A stretch of 64,000 nucleotides of DNA, taken from NCBI GenBank assembly GCA_021613375.1, contig CM038706.1, positions 27,717,866 to 27,781,865 on the forward strand, read 5' to 3'. Under the pieces are notes generated by a model. It made no database searches. It was given only the letters and a program-made list of their open reading frames with translations, and had not been told where the DNA came from. This DNA comes from Megaleporinus macrocephalus. Lineage: Eukaryota > Chordata > Actinopteri > Characiformes > Anostomidae. Both the position numbers and the translations under genes were made by a program. Positions 46,701 to 58,221 of the stretch are shown in pieces (positions within the stretch are counted from its first letter, which is position 1; the number at the start of each line of letters is the position of its first letter).

Positions 46701-49700
46701 CTTTCCAAGAGCCTCAACCATCGTTGTGTTTACTCCTCTTCTGTTGTTTATCTGTCCTTTTAATGATCTAACCGGGAGCAGCACCTCCAACATGATGAGG
46801 TTATAATACGCTGTCAGGGCAGCTCATATTGGACGGCTTGCAGACTCACTCACTACAGTGACTCACTATCACCTCTTGAGGTACAAAGTGGTTTTACGAG
46901 ACAGGAAGGGCGGGGCTAGCTGCTTAGCATGCTAACTTCAGTAGATGTATCTGCAGTGTGTTACACAGATGTTTAAACAGATATTTCTTGTCATTCTGTT
47001 AATCACTTTAGTTAATTTTGGAACGTTTTAAACTACAACTTTACATATTGGTTTAGGGCCCAGTGTCATTTACTGCTAGCTATAAAAATGAACTGAACGT
47101 TACTGATCCAGCCTTTTCTCACAATTCCAGGGCTTGTATTCACAAAGCAGGACTGACATTGGATCGGATTTCTCTGTATGTAGGACAATCATTACCACAA
47201 ACGCTAGTTCCAGATCAGCACTTCTTCTTCTTAACTGATTTGTGAATACACCCTGTTGCCATGCATTATTATCATTCAATTATTATAATTATAATAGCTC
47301 CCACTGCAAATGTAAGCACATTGATGAGTCTGCACAACCTTAATGAAGACTTGGATGCAGTTTAAGGGGCTCAGAGAAGTTTTGTGTATGAACCTTTACA
47401 GAAATGATTTGGGATATTTGGTTGACTATTGAGGTCTTCTAGTTCCTGTTTTAAGCCAAGGTCATCTTTTGTCTATAGTAATCAATAAGTGGGATGCCCT
47501 GTGCTGGCTGATCGTACAATGCTAAATCAATGAGCTGCCCTTTATTTGTTAGCAGCGTTAGCTTTGTAGCTCCGTAACTACAGATACAAATCAGACCACA
47601 ATCACGTTTTGACTGGAATGACACTTTGAGTAAGGAGGAAATTTAGCTGCTCTCTAAACTGTTATACAGTTTTTCTTTTTAAGGGCTTGTGTCTTACATT
47701 TTTTAAATTCAACCATCTTTTGTTCATTACCTTTTTCCATGTCTATTTATTTTTTTGTTACTGTGCCTTTAAGACTAATGTATGTAAATGATCTGTGTGC
47801 TGATTGGCCTGTATTTTGCCTAAAACAGTCCACTCTGAAACTCTCCCTATAACTTCCACAGCAATTGGGTGGTGCTGAACGTCTTTAGGCTGCGTAGAAG
47901 GAGAGATATAACGATATCGTTTTTGTGAAATCACAGCTTCAGTGAATCGAAACTGATGATTTTCTTCTGATGTTTTTAGTTTATTACTGGGGATGTGACT
48001 AGTATGTTTTCTTTTACATTAACAACATTTAACAAAATCTAGTAAAATAGGGATTTTTATGATGTGGGCTCCTTCTTTTTGGGTCTGTGTCATTATCTTG
48101 AGTCACATTTCCTCTTTTTCCACCTCAAACTTTCACTTCTACTTTCGTCTCTGTGAAATATAATGCTTTGTGTGAGCAGCAGACAGAGGAAGAACGTTTT
48201 GTGTGCCAGTGTGTTGACACACATTCACATGCAGTCGTGATGAGCACATGAGCGGTGGTGTAACTACCCTGAGTGCTGAGAAGAAGAAAGTTCCAGAAAT
48301 AGCTGCAGTTTTATCGTCATGCTCTGCTGCCAGATTAGTGCCAGTCCTGTGCAGTTATTGTGGGTCAGTTTAAATGCAAGTGAATAGAATATTCTGTTTT
48401 ACGACTGCGGAAGTGTGAGACTGACACTGCTGCTGAGGGTAATCCTAGATGTTTGTTTAATTGCTTGTTTTCTTTAAAGAGAAATTCCACCTAAATGTCT
48501 GCAGAATTTCTAAATGGTCTGATGTAAAATGGTTCATTGTAGAGACTTATTTCTTTACAGTGGTGGTGATAGTGGTTCTGTGGTTGCCATGTCTAAAACA
48601 CAAATACACACAAATATCTATCTTTTTTACTCTACAAACTAGAAGTACAAACTTTACAATCACTTTTGGAATTACTGTATTTATTATTTGTATTTATATG
48701 TCTTTCTTTTGCTTTAATTATAAAACATGGGCTGTAAGCTGATTACAAGCATAAATATACATTTTGGTAAATGTCCTGTGTGTGTGTGAAAGTGACCAGT
48801 TCAACAGACATGATGGGACTGTTTGACTCTCCATTAATGCTGTCACAGTCGTAAAATTTACCTGATAATTCAAGCCTAAAGTAAACTCATTGGCTGACTT
48901 GCTAGCTGTGTTTGCTAAACAAATAAAGAAACATTACTCACTGCTGCCCTCTAGACACCCATGATGTCTCAACTAAAGCATTTACTGCTTAATTTTCTAC
49001 ACTTATTTCTCGTAACTCAACATGCTCAATTCATTCATGTTGTTTGTTGCAGCATAATGTTACTATAATTTCTAACAACTGTGGCAAATGATTGCAGTCA
49101 GATTAAATAATTGCAATTACAGTGGCAGGCCTACTGAGTCACCAGACCTCTGTCCTAGTTCTCGATCTGGAACAGCCACAAAATGCTCATATAGAAGCAC
49201 ATACTGAGGGATCACTTGGCCAGCATGTGTACAAGTGGACTAGAATGTGTCGTGCCAGTGTAATTCTTATCTAACACAGTTGGTGCTTTACCAAGAACTA
49301 GAGGAAAAGTGATGCATGTGAATATTTTTATCTGGTGTGCTAAACAGTGGGGCTCTACACAGTCGAGTCACATTATTATGACCAGAGTAACCGCTGCGCG
49401 CTAAACAGACAGCAGTGCATACCACAGGAGGAGGGCGTGTGGGAAGATCCCAGCCATCCCAGGGAAGCAATTACGGGTGTACATGATCTGTAAGGATGCA
49501 TTCATACCTAAATCAGTTTGGAGTGCCTTCCACAGTGGGTCAAAACATTCTCCAGAACATAACTCTGCCACCACCAGCTTGTGTCACCTTCTAAAGTAAG
49601 AAGTGATGATTATGTGACCCGACTGTGTATAAAGAATAGCACATGGATTTTTGGCAAGGTGCACTATACCTTAGCTCCAATTCTATATCTCCTAAAGCCC

Positions 49701-52700
49701 CTCATACTTCTCGTCTTACAAACAGATATACGGTGTTGTTTACTCATTTACAGACGGTACTCATTTACAGACGATTTTTAATCAATCTCTACTATATACC
49801 ACAATCATTATTGGACAAATTCCGACCATGAGACTGGGTATTATTTGGTTGGCCATTCTAAGCACAGCAGTGACTCTGATGTGGTGGTCTGTGTGATGAT
49901 ACAAGATGAGAGCTACATTCACCAACTGTGAGCAAGCACGGCAGAGTTTCTAATAAAGTGGCCAGTGTATGTAGGTGTTACTTAATTCATTTCTCTGTTT
50001 GCAGGACTACTTTGAGAGCTACCTTACTATTGCCTCCACTGTTCCTTCAGTGCTGTTCCTAGTTCTCAGCTACCTCCTGGTCAACAGGTATACAACCCAT
50101 ATTTTCCTGTTCTTCTTTGTAATGTTCCATTTGTGTTGTGGATGATGTTGATAATGATGATGACTGTAATTAGTATTATAATGAACATAATTGAATAAAT
50201 GAACAATGTTGTTACAAGCTGTGCTGCAGTGGGGCACAAAGCAGTTTTATGTATTTCTTTCCCCATTTTGTTTCATTCATCCACCCGCAGGTAGTGTCTG
50301 TAGCAGAAATATTCTACTCTACTTCTTATCATAAGTGATTGTAGTTTATGTGAAGTGATTCGTGTTGTGTATTGAATGCATTCATTTTTAAGCAACTTTT
50401 TTGCTTTTATGGTTTCCTAAAAGCATAAATTTCTTAAACCCCTGGTTTAACGTACTACCAGCTGACCTACAATAGTGTAAAAATGTACAAGCGTACAAAT
50501 TAGTCATCAAATTTCCAATTTTTTACTTTTTTTTAACATTTTACTTTCACTTCATGGCCTGAGATGCAATTTCAATTGCTTATCTCTATTAAAAACTAAA
50601 ACAGTGTGAACAAATGCACTTCATATTCCAAAACTGCAGTTGGGGCAACTCAGTGATATTTTCCAGAGTTACACATTTAGTTATTTTCAAAGTGAAAAAA
50701 ATTTACCTCCTCTGTAGAGAATGTTTTATTATATGTACTGTTTTTAGTTTAACTAAGTTAAACTAAGTGTTGTTATATACAACCTGTAAATGTAAATGTT
50801 GAGTATGTTAAAGTAAATTAAAATATGTTAAAATAAAATAAATAGAAATTGCAGAATGTGTTCTCTGTACAGGACGTGTTTTTTGACTGAAGATGTAGAA
50901 AGGTTTCGTACGACTGCAGATGTTTCTATCTCTACATTGTTAAATACTGAAGTATTTGTATATCTGTGTATGTAAACAAACAATATGAGTTTGGGTATTC
51001 ATAGGTTTGGATGGCCTCTAATCTCCTTAAGAGTAATGTGCAAGGTCTTGTCCAGCGCTGCTTATAATCTTCCTGGAAATCAAGCACTGAGTGTTAGTTT
51101 TACATGAAAATGTGAGAAAACTTTAAAAAGCTACATTGCTTCTCAGTTCCTCCTGAAACCCTTAGATGCTGTTTTTCTATCAGATGTTTTTGAGCATAAG
51201 GAACATAACAAACCCAGAAGCCTCCTCATGTTTGCTGTGGCATCATTGTGTGTCTAGCCAATCACTGACCACCCCTCATGCAGGGCATAAAGATCCATAG
51301 GCATGTTGTGGATGAGAACCTAAGAATTCAAAGGCACTTTATGTTCATTTCACCTCAGGAGCAAGATGTCTTTTCAGCAGATACAGTGGCAGTAGGCCTA
51401 AAGGACATCCTGCTTTGGCTCAGTGTTGGTTGTTCACTGCAGAGTTAATTAGGTTTAAATTGAGAACATTTGGAAAACCCTGTGGACAGAGACACCATGT
51501 TCTCTAATGTTTTTGCATCTTCTGGCTTGTTCTCCTATAAACAAATTGTTAATGTGAGAACATTCAGTTTTGAAATGAATGGACTAGAACAGAGCTCATT
51601 TAAATCTATCAGTCTTAAAGGTATAGCAACACAAACAGCCTAATTAATTCTGAGTATTTATTCATTTAGAGAAATACAGTTAGGTAATAACTAATTCCAC
51701 TGATCAGCCATTTAAAACAAACAGTATTTCTCTGTTTTATTAGCTCTACCCACCACATAGGAGCACTTTATAGTTCTACAGTTACATACTCTAGTCCATC
51801 TGTTTCTCTGTATTCTTACCCTGTCCTTCAGTGTTCAGGACCCCCACAGCGGGGTTGGTGGATCCTTCTCACCAGTGTGGTGACACTGACATGGTGGTAG
51901 AGTGATAAGATGTGTAGGGCTGTTACAAGTGGATCCCCTCACTGTCCACTCTATTAGACATGGCTACCTTCCTGGTCCACCTTGCAGATGTAAAGTCTGA
52001 GACGATAGCTCATCTGCTGCTACAGCTTGTGTTGGTCGTCTTCTAGGACTTCATCAGTGGTGATTTAAAAGTGGGGTCAGCAGCACTGCTGTGTCTGATC
52101 CGCTCATACCTGCACAACACACTCTAACAAGACGCTCTGTAAAGCCAACTTTCACTAGTGCCCCACTGATATAAATCACTAGATTCACTTTGTCCGACTG
52201 TGTGTTGACAGATTGTCTTCTGAAGTGCGGATCCTGTCCTCTCTGTTTGTGATCCTGGTGGTGTTCGTGATCACCACAGTGCTGGTGAAGGTGGACGTGT
52301 CCGGCTGCAGGGGGCAGTTCTTAGCAGGCACGCTGGCCAGTGTAGCTTTGGTCAGTGGAGCCTCCAACGTCTTTAGTGGTAGTGTTTTTGGCATTAGTGG
52401 CCACTTCCCCATGCGGATATCTCAAGCCCTCATATCAGGTAATAAAACAGTGTTACGTGGTCCTGAAGTCTGCCATTTTTGAAAATGCTGCCACTGCAGC
52501 ATCTGCTTGATTGTTTTGCATGTGTTAAGCGAGCATGTCTGAGGGCTGAGGAGTTTTAGATTATTAATTTTAATGATATTAGATCATTAGTGACACCCGA
52601 CCTTTACACTGTTTGTCCACACATAAATGCATGGATGTACATTCTTATTTTAATATTTAAGTGTCCAGAGTTGCAAAGATAAGAACAGGAAACTGTATGG

Positions 52701-55700
52701 TTGACATACTCATACTATTACTTACAGTATATTTCATCTAACGACTTCCCCAAAATCCTCAAGTGCATTACTCATGCTTACATTTTTGTTTTTTTCATCA
52801 TGCCATCTAACCTCAATGCTCAGTTTTCAAATAGTTTTTTTGCATTCTCTTATGAGCAAATGGGAAAAATGTGTTTTATAAGTATCTGCATATGCATGGA
52901 TGAGGCTTTAGTTTGTAAAATAGCTTATGTTTGATATGTACCAAAAAGGAATGAAACAACTATTTTAATACAGATTAGACTAAAGTCTTAGGCACCCAAG
53001 TCCATTGTTTAGAAGCCTTATTTTGGCAATAAGTGTATTTTCACCAGTGAGAACACCAGATATCAATAGAACGGATGTATATAAGCATACATACATTAAA
53101 GTACATAAAGTAGTGTGAATATCTTATTTTGAAAGCAGTAGATATTAACTTATGCGCCAGTTCAAGGAACAAAGTTTAGTTCCAGATTTCTCCTGGACAC
53201 CCCAGACATGTATTAATGTATTCAGTTCCTGTACCAGCATTGATTTAGCTTAATGGAGTAATGAGCAGTCAAAGCAGGTATTAGATAATAATATATTGCC
53301 TTTCCATAAGCAAAAGCTTGGAAAGGGTTAAACAAACACACTGACATGTAAAACCACTATATACTGTAATAATACTATTAAAATGTTTAAAAATATATAG
53401 TATTTTCCTGAACAAATTAAAACTTCCTGTCTGGAAAAACAGCTTTTTAAATATAATGTCCCTCAAATGCCTAAAACTTTTGTACAGTTCTGTATGATGG
53501 TGAATAATCTGCATAGTATGAGTCTAGTTACTCTGTTTCTCACTTCGTGTTTCACTCTTTGTTCTTTGTGTGTATGTGTGTAGGTCAGGCCATGGGTGGC
53601 ACTCTGAGCGCAGTGGCGGCTGTGGTGGATCTAGCTGCAGCTGGTGATGTGACCACTAGTGCACTGGCCTACTTTCTCACCGCCGACATCTTCATCGTGA
53701 TCTGCATCGTGATGTACCTGCTGCTGCCCAAACTGGCCTATTCTAGGTTAGCCAATGTCCATTAGCACACAGCATGCGTATTTAAGCCGTACTGAAAAGA
53801 CAGAAGGCTCTGAAACAGCTGAAGCAGGGTTACAGGATGCAGCTGAATGAGGGAAGCAGTTCTAAGTTTCAACCTGTACATAGTTTCGACACCTCCAAGA
53901 CCAGGGTCTCCATCCTTTGCTGGTCACACTAACAGATCTTTTTGTATTGTACCTGTCCTTTCATGGTTTTAACCTGTGGCTGTGGTTCACAATCTAAGTA
54001 CTGAGACTGCTGTGTGTGTGACAGAGAGAAAGAGCGACAGATTCTGCTAGATTGAGAGCGAATTGAGGAAGCGGGGTTTCGATGCTGCATTTAGTTTCAC
54101 CCTACAGTGGTCAGCAGAAGCCACAGTTTCATGACGTTATTGTGGTTTCGAGATCAGCGCGGCAGGATAGGAGGCGATTTTCTAAAGTGCTCTGTTGCCA
54201 GCAGTGGTAAATCTGTTAACATTGTGAGCTGGAGGTCAACGGAGCAGACTCATTTAAAAGAGGAACTGCAAAGTACACAGTGGCCAGCAAGTGGCGACAA
54301 AGTGCACAACTTGGAGTGAAGTGATAGCCTGCTATACACATATCAGCCCAACATTACATCCACCTCCTTGTATCCACACAGAGTAGGGGACCGGACGGTG
54401 AGGAGCCCCTTATTCAATCAAAAAGCACACGTTTTAGATCACTACCAGACAAACGTTTTAGATCACTACCAGACAAACGTTTTAGATCACTACCAGACAA
54501 ACGTTTTAGATCACTACCAGACAAACGATTTAGATCACTACCAGACAAACGTTTTAGATCACTACCAGACAAACGATTTAGATCACTACCAGACAAACGT
54601 GTTAGATACACTACCAGACAAACGTTTTAGATCACTACCAGCCAAACGTTTTAGATCACTACCAGCCAAATGTTTTTGTACACTACCAGTCAAACGTTTT
54701 AGATCACTACCAGACAAACGTGTTAGATACACTACCAGACAAACGTTTTAGATACACTACCAGCCAAACGTTTTAGATCACTACCAGTCAAACGTTTTAG
54801 TATCACTACCAGACAAACGTTTTAGATCACTACCAGCCAAACGTTTTAGATCACTACCAGCCAAATGTTTTTGTACACTACCAGTCAAACGTTTTAGATC
54901 ACTACCAGCCAAACGTTTTTGTACACTACCAGTCAAACGTTTTAGATCACTACCAGTCAAACGATTTAGATCACTACCAGCCAAACGTTTTAGATACACT
55001 ACCAGTCAAACGTTTTAGATACACTACCAGTCAAACGTTTTAGTACACTACCAGTCAAACGTTTTAGATACACTACCAGTCAAACGTTTTAGATCACTAC
55101 CAGTCAAACGTTTTAGTTCACTACCAGTCAAACGTTTTAGTTCACTACCAGTCAAACGTTTTAGTTCACTACCAGTCAAACGTTTTAGTACACTACCAGT
55201 CAAACGTTTTAGTACACTACCAGTCAAACGTTTTAGTACACTACCAGCCAAACGTTTTAGTACACTACCAGCCAAACGTTTTAGTTCACTACCAGTCAAA
55301 CGTTGTAGATCACTACCTGCCAAACGTTGTAGATCACTACCTGCCAAACGTTTTAGATCACTACCAGCCAAACGTTTCAGATCACTACCAGCCAAACGTT
55401 TCAGATCACTACCAGCCAAACGTTTCAGATCACTACCTGCCAAACGTTTTAAATCACTACCTGCCAAACGTTTTAGATCACTACCTGCCAAACGTTTTAG
55501 ATCACTACCTGCCAAACATTTTAGATCACTACCTGCCAATCGTTTTAGTACACTACCAGTCAAACGTTTTAGTACACTACCAGTCAAACGTTTTAGATCA
55601 CTACCAGTCAAACGTTTTAGATCACTACCTGCCAAACGTTTTAGATCACTACCTGCCAAACGTTTTAGATCACTACCTGCCAAACGTTTTAGATCACTAC

Positions 55701-58221
55701 CTGCCAAACGTTTTAGATCACTACCTGCCAAACGTTTTAGATCACTACCTGCCAAACGTTTTAGATCACTACCTGCCAAACGTTTTAGATCACTACCTGC
55801 CAAACGTTTTAGATCACTACCTGCCAAACGTTTTAGATCACTACCTGCCAAACGTTTTAGATCACTACCAGTCAAACGTTTTAGATCACTACCATTCAAA
55901 CGTTTTAGTACACTACCAGCCAAACGTTTTAGATCACTACCATTCAAACGTTTTAGTACACTACCTGCCAAACGTTTTAGATCACTACCAGTCAAACGTT
56001 TTAGATCACTACCATTCAAATGTTTTAGATCACTACCAGCCAAACGTTTTAGATCACTACCAGTCAAACGTTTTAGATACACTACCATTCAAACGTTTTA
56101 GATCACTACCATTCAAATGTTTTAGATCACTACCAGCCAAACGTTTTAGATCACTACCAGTCAAACGTTTTAGATCACTACCATTCAAATGTTTTAGATC
56201 ACTACCTGCCAAACGTTTTAGATCACTACCAGTCAAACGTTTTAGATCACTACCATTCAAACGTTTTAGTACACTACCAGCCAAACGTTTTAGATCACTA
56301 CCATTCAAACGTTTTAGTACACTACCTGCCAAACGTTTTAGATCACTACCAGTCAAACGTTTTAGATCACTACCATTCAAATGTTTTAGATCACTACCAG
56401 CCAAACGTTTTAGATCACTACCAGTCAAACGTTTTAGATACACTACCATTCAAACGTTTTAGATCACTACCATTCAAATGTTTTAGATCACTACCAGCCA
56501 AACGTTTTAGATCACTACCAGTCAAACGTTTTAGATCACTACCATTCAAATGTTTTAGATCACTACCAGCCAAATGTTTTAGATCACTACCAGCCAAACG
56601 TTTTAGATCACTACCAGTCAAACGTTTTAGATCACTACCATTCAAACGTTTTAGTACACTACCAGCCAAACGTTTTAGATCACTACCATTCAAACGTTTT
56701 AGTACACTACCAGCCAAATGTTTTAGATCACTACCTGCCAAACGTTTTAGATACACTACCAGTCAAACGTTTTAGATCACTACCATTCAAACGTTTTAGT
56801 ACACTACCAGCCAAACGTTTTAGATCACTACCATTCAAACGTTTTAGTACACTACCTGCCAAACGTTTTAGATCACTACCAGTCAAACGTTTTAGATCAC
56901 TACCATTCAAATGTTTTAGTACACTACCTGCCAAACGTTTTAGATCACTACCAGTCAAACGTTTTAGATACACTACCAGTCAAACGTTTTAGATCACTAC
57001 CAGCCAAACGTTTTAGGACCGTTCTACAGCTTTTGACTGGTAGTGTATATTTGCAGTAGCAAGAACAAGCAAAAAAAAAGTTTTTGTGTCATTGAAGCCA
57101 AACAGTACAAACTGTTTGTGCTGTTTTTGTCAGATATTTTCAGCTGTTACAAATATGTTTTTGAAACAGGCTTTAGTTTTGTTTTTCTAGGTCTCTACTC
57201 ATTTAAGGACAAACTAGTCTGATGTTGTGTGACTGAAAATAACTTGCCACCATTGGCATTATAAGCACTTTGCTTATAAACAGCTTGTACGCCATTATTT
57301 TCATATTTGAAAAGGGAAATGTGTCCGGTCACAGACAAACAGGTAGATGCATTTTCTGCCATTTTTTGCTGGATACTTTCTCAGTAAAAAATTGATAGGA
57401 CGACCCATTACATGTATTATAACGCTGGTAATGTAGAGTTATATATATTCCATTTCGCTATAATTCCAAGTCGTCCTGTATACTGTGCAGCCTGAGGAAT
57501 TACATTTAGTTAAAACGGTTTTGAAGAATGACAAAGACTCTCTCTCCCTCCTTCATCCCTTTCTTTTCTCTTCTACAGGTACTACATGGAGGCAGCCTCC
57601 ACTGGTCCTCCTACCTCAGACAGTATTGTCCCCCATCCTGAATCGAACAGTCACGGCAGTCCAGCTGCTCTCTCCGTGCCGCCCCTGAAGCCCATCCTTA
57701 GGAAGACCTGGGTGCTTGGCATTTGTGTCTTCTACGTGTTCTTCATCTCCATTATGATCTTTCCGTCCGTCTCTTCAGGCATCCAGTCAGTAGACAATAA
57801 CTCGAGCAACCCCTGGACCACCGTCTACTTCGTCCCACTTACCAGTTTCTTGCTGTATAATGTGGCTGATTTCTGTGGCCGGCAGGTGACAGCCTGGCTG
57901 CAGATACCCGGACCCACCAGTCGGCTTCTACCCACACTGGTTCTCTGCAGGACTGCCCTGGTGCCGCTTTTCATGTTCTGTAACTACCAGCCACGACACC
58001 ACCTGCACCAGGTGTTCTTCGCCCACGACTTATTCCCTGTGGTCTTCGTCTGTCTTCTAGGACTGTCTAATGGCTACCTGGGCACTCTGCCCATGATCTA
58101 CGGGCCCAAGGTGGTACCGCGGGAGCTGGCTGAGCCTGCTGGAGTGGTCATGTCCTTCTTCCTGACCATGGGGTTGGCTGTAGGCTCTGCCTTCTCTGTA
58201 ATTGTGGTCTACTGCATCTGA
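43388..58221 (+). CDS. slc29a3: Equilibrative nucleoside transporter 3, complete 5-exon coding region
   Basis: Seen: exons 43388-43711, 50005-50087, 52212-52438, 53584-53746 and 57579-58221 join in frame to 479 residues (human ENT3 has 475). The N-terminal cytosolic tail carries DHSPLL (residues 35-40), matching the [DE]xxxL[LI] endolysosomal sorting motif that marks ENT3 and that plasma-membrane ENT1/2 lack. TM1 has [15 protein letters not shown]; later stretches include [17 protein letters not shown], SHFPMRxSQALISG-like sequence, [55 protein letters not shown] and the C-terminal [19 protein letters not shown]. Hydrophobic segments fit the usual eleven membrane helices. Known: SLC29A3 exports nucleosides from lysosomes and is found in mitochondria; human loss causes H syndrome. 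The glycines matching human G427 and G437 are both kept. The ATG has a strong context (A at -3, G at +4). Inferred 3' UTR runs to AATAAA at 60515 or 61120. Confidence 0.96.
43712..44069 (+). other. slc29a3 intron 1, proximal part
   Basis: Contains AGTCAATAGTCACCCAGATC-type sequence also found near 44215-44240 and 46360, so it is partly repeat-derived. The full intron runs 43712-50004. Confidence 0.5.
44070..44650 (+). mobile_element. MITE with TTAAAGGAAT ends in slc29a3 intron 1
   Basis: Left end TTAAAGGAATGGTTCAGTG; right end, reversed, TTAAAGGAATAGTTTGGC. Both ends carry TTAA, as expected for a TTAA-targeting (piggyBac-like) element, and resemble the TTAAAGGGATAGTTCACCC ends frequent in cyprinid repeats. 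No transposase. Related fragments lie near 32220-32440, 46340-46380 and 47390-47640. Confidence 0.75.
45072..45090 (+). repeat. (TG)n microsatellite next to the 21-bp minisatellite
   Basis: TG run immediately before the first GGCGTGTGCTG unit. Confidence 0.9.
45091..46016 (+). repeat. 21-bp minisatellite, about 44 units, slc29a3 intron 1
   Basis: Unit AGGCGTGTGCTGTGTAGGGAC with variants GTAAGGAC, GCAGGGAC, TTTGAGGAC, CGCGTG and a CTGATGTG form. The 21-bp period keeps several frames open on both strands (up to 316 codons, Cys/Gly/Val or His/Ser/Thr/Arg repeats). These are intronic and out of context, so not protein-coding. Confidence 0.97.
46425..47055 (-). mobile_element. MITE family with TTAAAGG ends, copy 3 (inverted)
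   Basis: Read on the minus strand from 47055 it matches the 18967 copy: CCAATATGTAAAG, GTTCCAAAATTAACT, GTTAGCATGCTAAGCAGC, CTGTCTCGTAAAACCACTTT, GTACCTCAAGAGG. The plus-strand left end is TTAAAGGAGCAGTTTGTAA. Lies in slc29a3 intron 1. Confidence 0.78.
47131..47252. repeat. Short inverted-repeat element
   Basis: GGCTTGTATTCACAAAGCAG at the left and TGATTTGTGAATACACC at the right are inverted copies. About 120 bp. A similar pair lies at 32055-32145. Confidence 0.6.
47758..47900 (+). repeat. Dispersed repeat, GTGCCTTTAAGAC type, slc29a3 intron 1
   Basis: Second clear copy of the element described at 18641 (ACTGTGCCTTTAAGAC then TGATTGGCC and CCCTATAACTT). Confidence 0.65.
47901..49357. other. 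slc29a3 intron 1, distal part
   Basis: AT-rich, no recognised repeat or exon. Confidence 0.5.
49358..49627. mobile_element. Tc1/mariner-type MITE with TA target site
   Basis: Left end CACAGTCGAGTCACATTATT and right end (reversed) CACAGTCGGGTCACATAATC, each flanked by TA. 270 bp and non-coding. Lies near the end of slc29a3 intron 1, 377 bp before exon 2. Confidence 0.82.
49840..49975 (+). repeat. Fragment of another dispersed fish repeat
   Basis: CACAGCAGTGACTCTGATGT through CTAATAAAGTGGCCAGTGT; the final phrase is a common end of interspersed fish elements. Confidence 0.4.
50005..50087 (+). CDS. slc29a3: slc29a3 coding exon 2
   Basis: 83 bases after acceptor TGTTTGCAG; encodes [18 protein letters not shown] and the rest of TM2, ending LLVN plus two bases of an Arg codon before GTATAC. 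The human protein has the same YFESYL beginning at this junction. Confidence 0.93.
50088..51690. other. slc29a3 intron 2, proximal part
   Basis: AT-rich. No exon or repeat recognised. Confidence 0.5.
51691..52170 (-). repeat. Dispersed fish repeat, inverted copy of the 30-kb family
   Basis: Begins CACTGATCAGCCATTTAAAA; includes TAGTTCTACAGTTACATACT, CCATCTGTTTCTCTG, TGGTGACACTGACATGGTGG, TCCACTCTATTAGACATGGC, GTCGTCTTCTAGGACTTCAT, GCAGCACTGCTGTGTCTGAT. It is the reverse of the element type at 30050-30410 and more complete. It ends 40 bp before slc29a3 exon 3. Confidence 0.65.
52212..52438 (+). CDS. slc29a3: slc29a3 coding exon 3
   Basis: 227 bases from acceptor TTGACAG to donor GTAATA. It completes the split Arg codon and encodes TM3-TM4, including [19 protein letters not shown] and [12 protein letters not shown], all near human ENT3. 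Ends in phase 1 (G|GT, glycine). Confidence 0.94.
52968..53494 (-). mobile_element. Non-autonomous element, CTAAGACTTTTGCACAGTA family, copy 2 (inverted)
   Basis: Left AAAGTCTTAGGCACCCAAG; right GCCTAAAACTTTTGTACAG with TTCTGTA. The interior is the reverse complement of 22604-23110 with moderate divergence (AGCAGTCAAAGCAGGTATTA, TTTCTCCTGGA, CTTGGAAAGGGTTAAAC). Lies in slc29a3 intron 3, 89 bp before exon 4. Confidence 0.8.
53584..53746 (+). CDS. slc29a3: slc29a3 coding exon 4
   Basis: 163 bases after acceptor GTGTGTAG. Encodes [18 protein letters not shown] through LLPKLAYS plus two bases of an Arg codon, then GTTAGCC as donor. Covers TM5-TM6. Confidence 0.93.
54430..57017 (+). repeat. 24-bp minisatellite, about 108 units, slc29a3 intron 4
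   Basis: Unit CGTTTTAGATCACTACCAGC followed by CAAA. Variants are GTACACT for GATCACT and CCAGTC, CCATTC or CCTGCC for CCAGCC. A few units are 25 bp (GATACACT). The period is a multiple of three, so the minus strand reads an eight-residue GSDLKRLA repeat for up to 346 codons; this is intronic and antisense to slc29a3, so not a gene. At about 55620-55860 some ten units are identical (recent homogenisation). At the right edge TTTTGACTGGTAGTGTA is an inverted copy of the unit core. Confidence 0.97.
57018..57578. other. slc29a3 intron 4, distal part
   Basis: AT-rich unique sequence ending in a pyrimidine tract and the acceptor TTCTACAG of exon 5. Confidence 0.6.
57579..58221 (+). CDS. slc29a3: slc29a3 terminal coding exon 5
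   Basis: Begins after CTTCTACAG with the completed Arg codon and YYMEAASTG, covers the large TM6-TM7 cytosolic loop and TM7-TM11, and ends VVYCI with TGA. One exon encodes the whole C-terminal half, as in human SLC29A3. Confidence 0.96.

Noticed and set aside
55048..56088. 346-codon minus-strand open frame with perfect eight-residue repeats
   Set aside because: It exists only because the minisatellite period is 24 bp. It lies antisense in an slc29a3 intron and has no non-repeat sequence or gene context.
54430..57017. CRISPR-like repeat array
   Set aside because: Units are contiguous with no unique spacers, and the sequence is intronic in a vertebrate gene.
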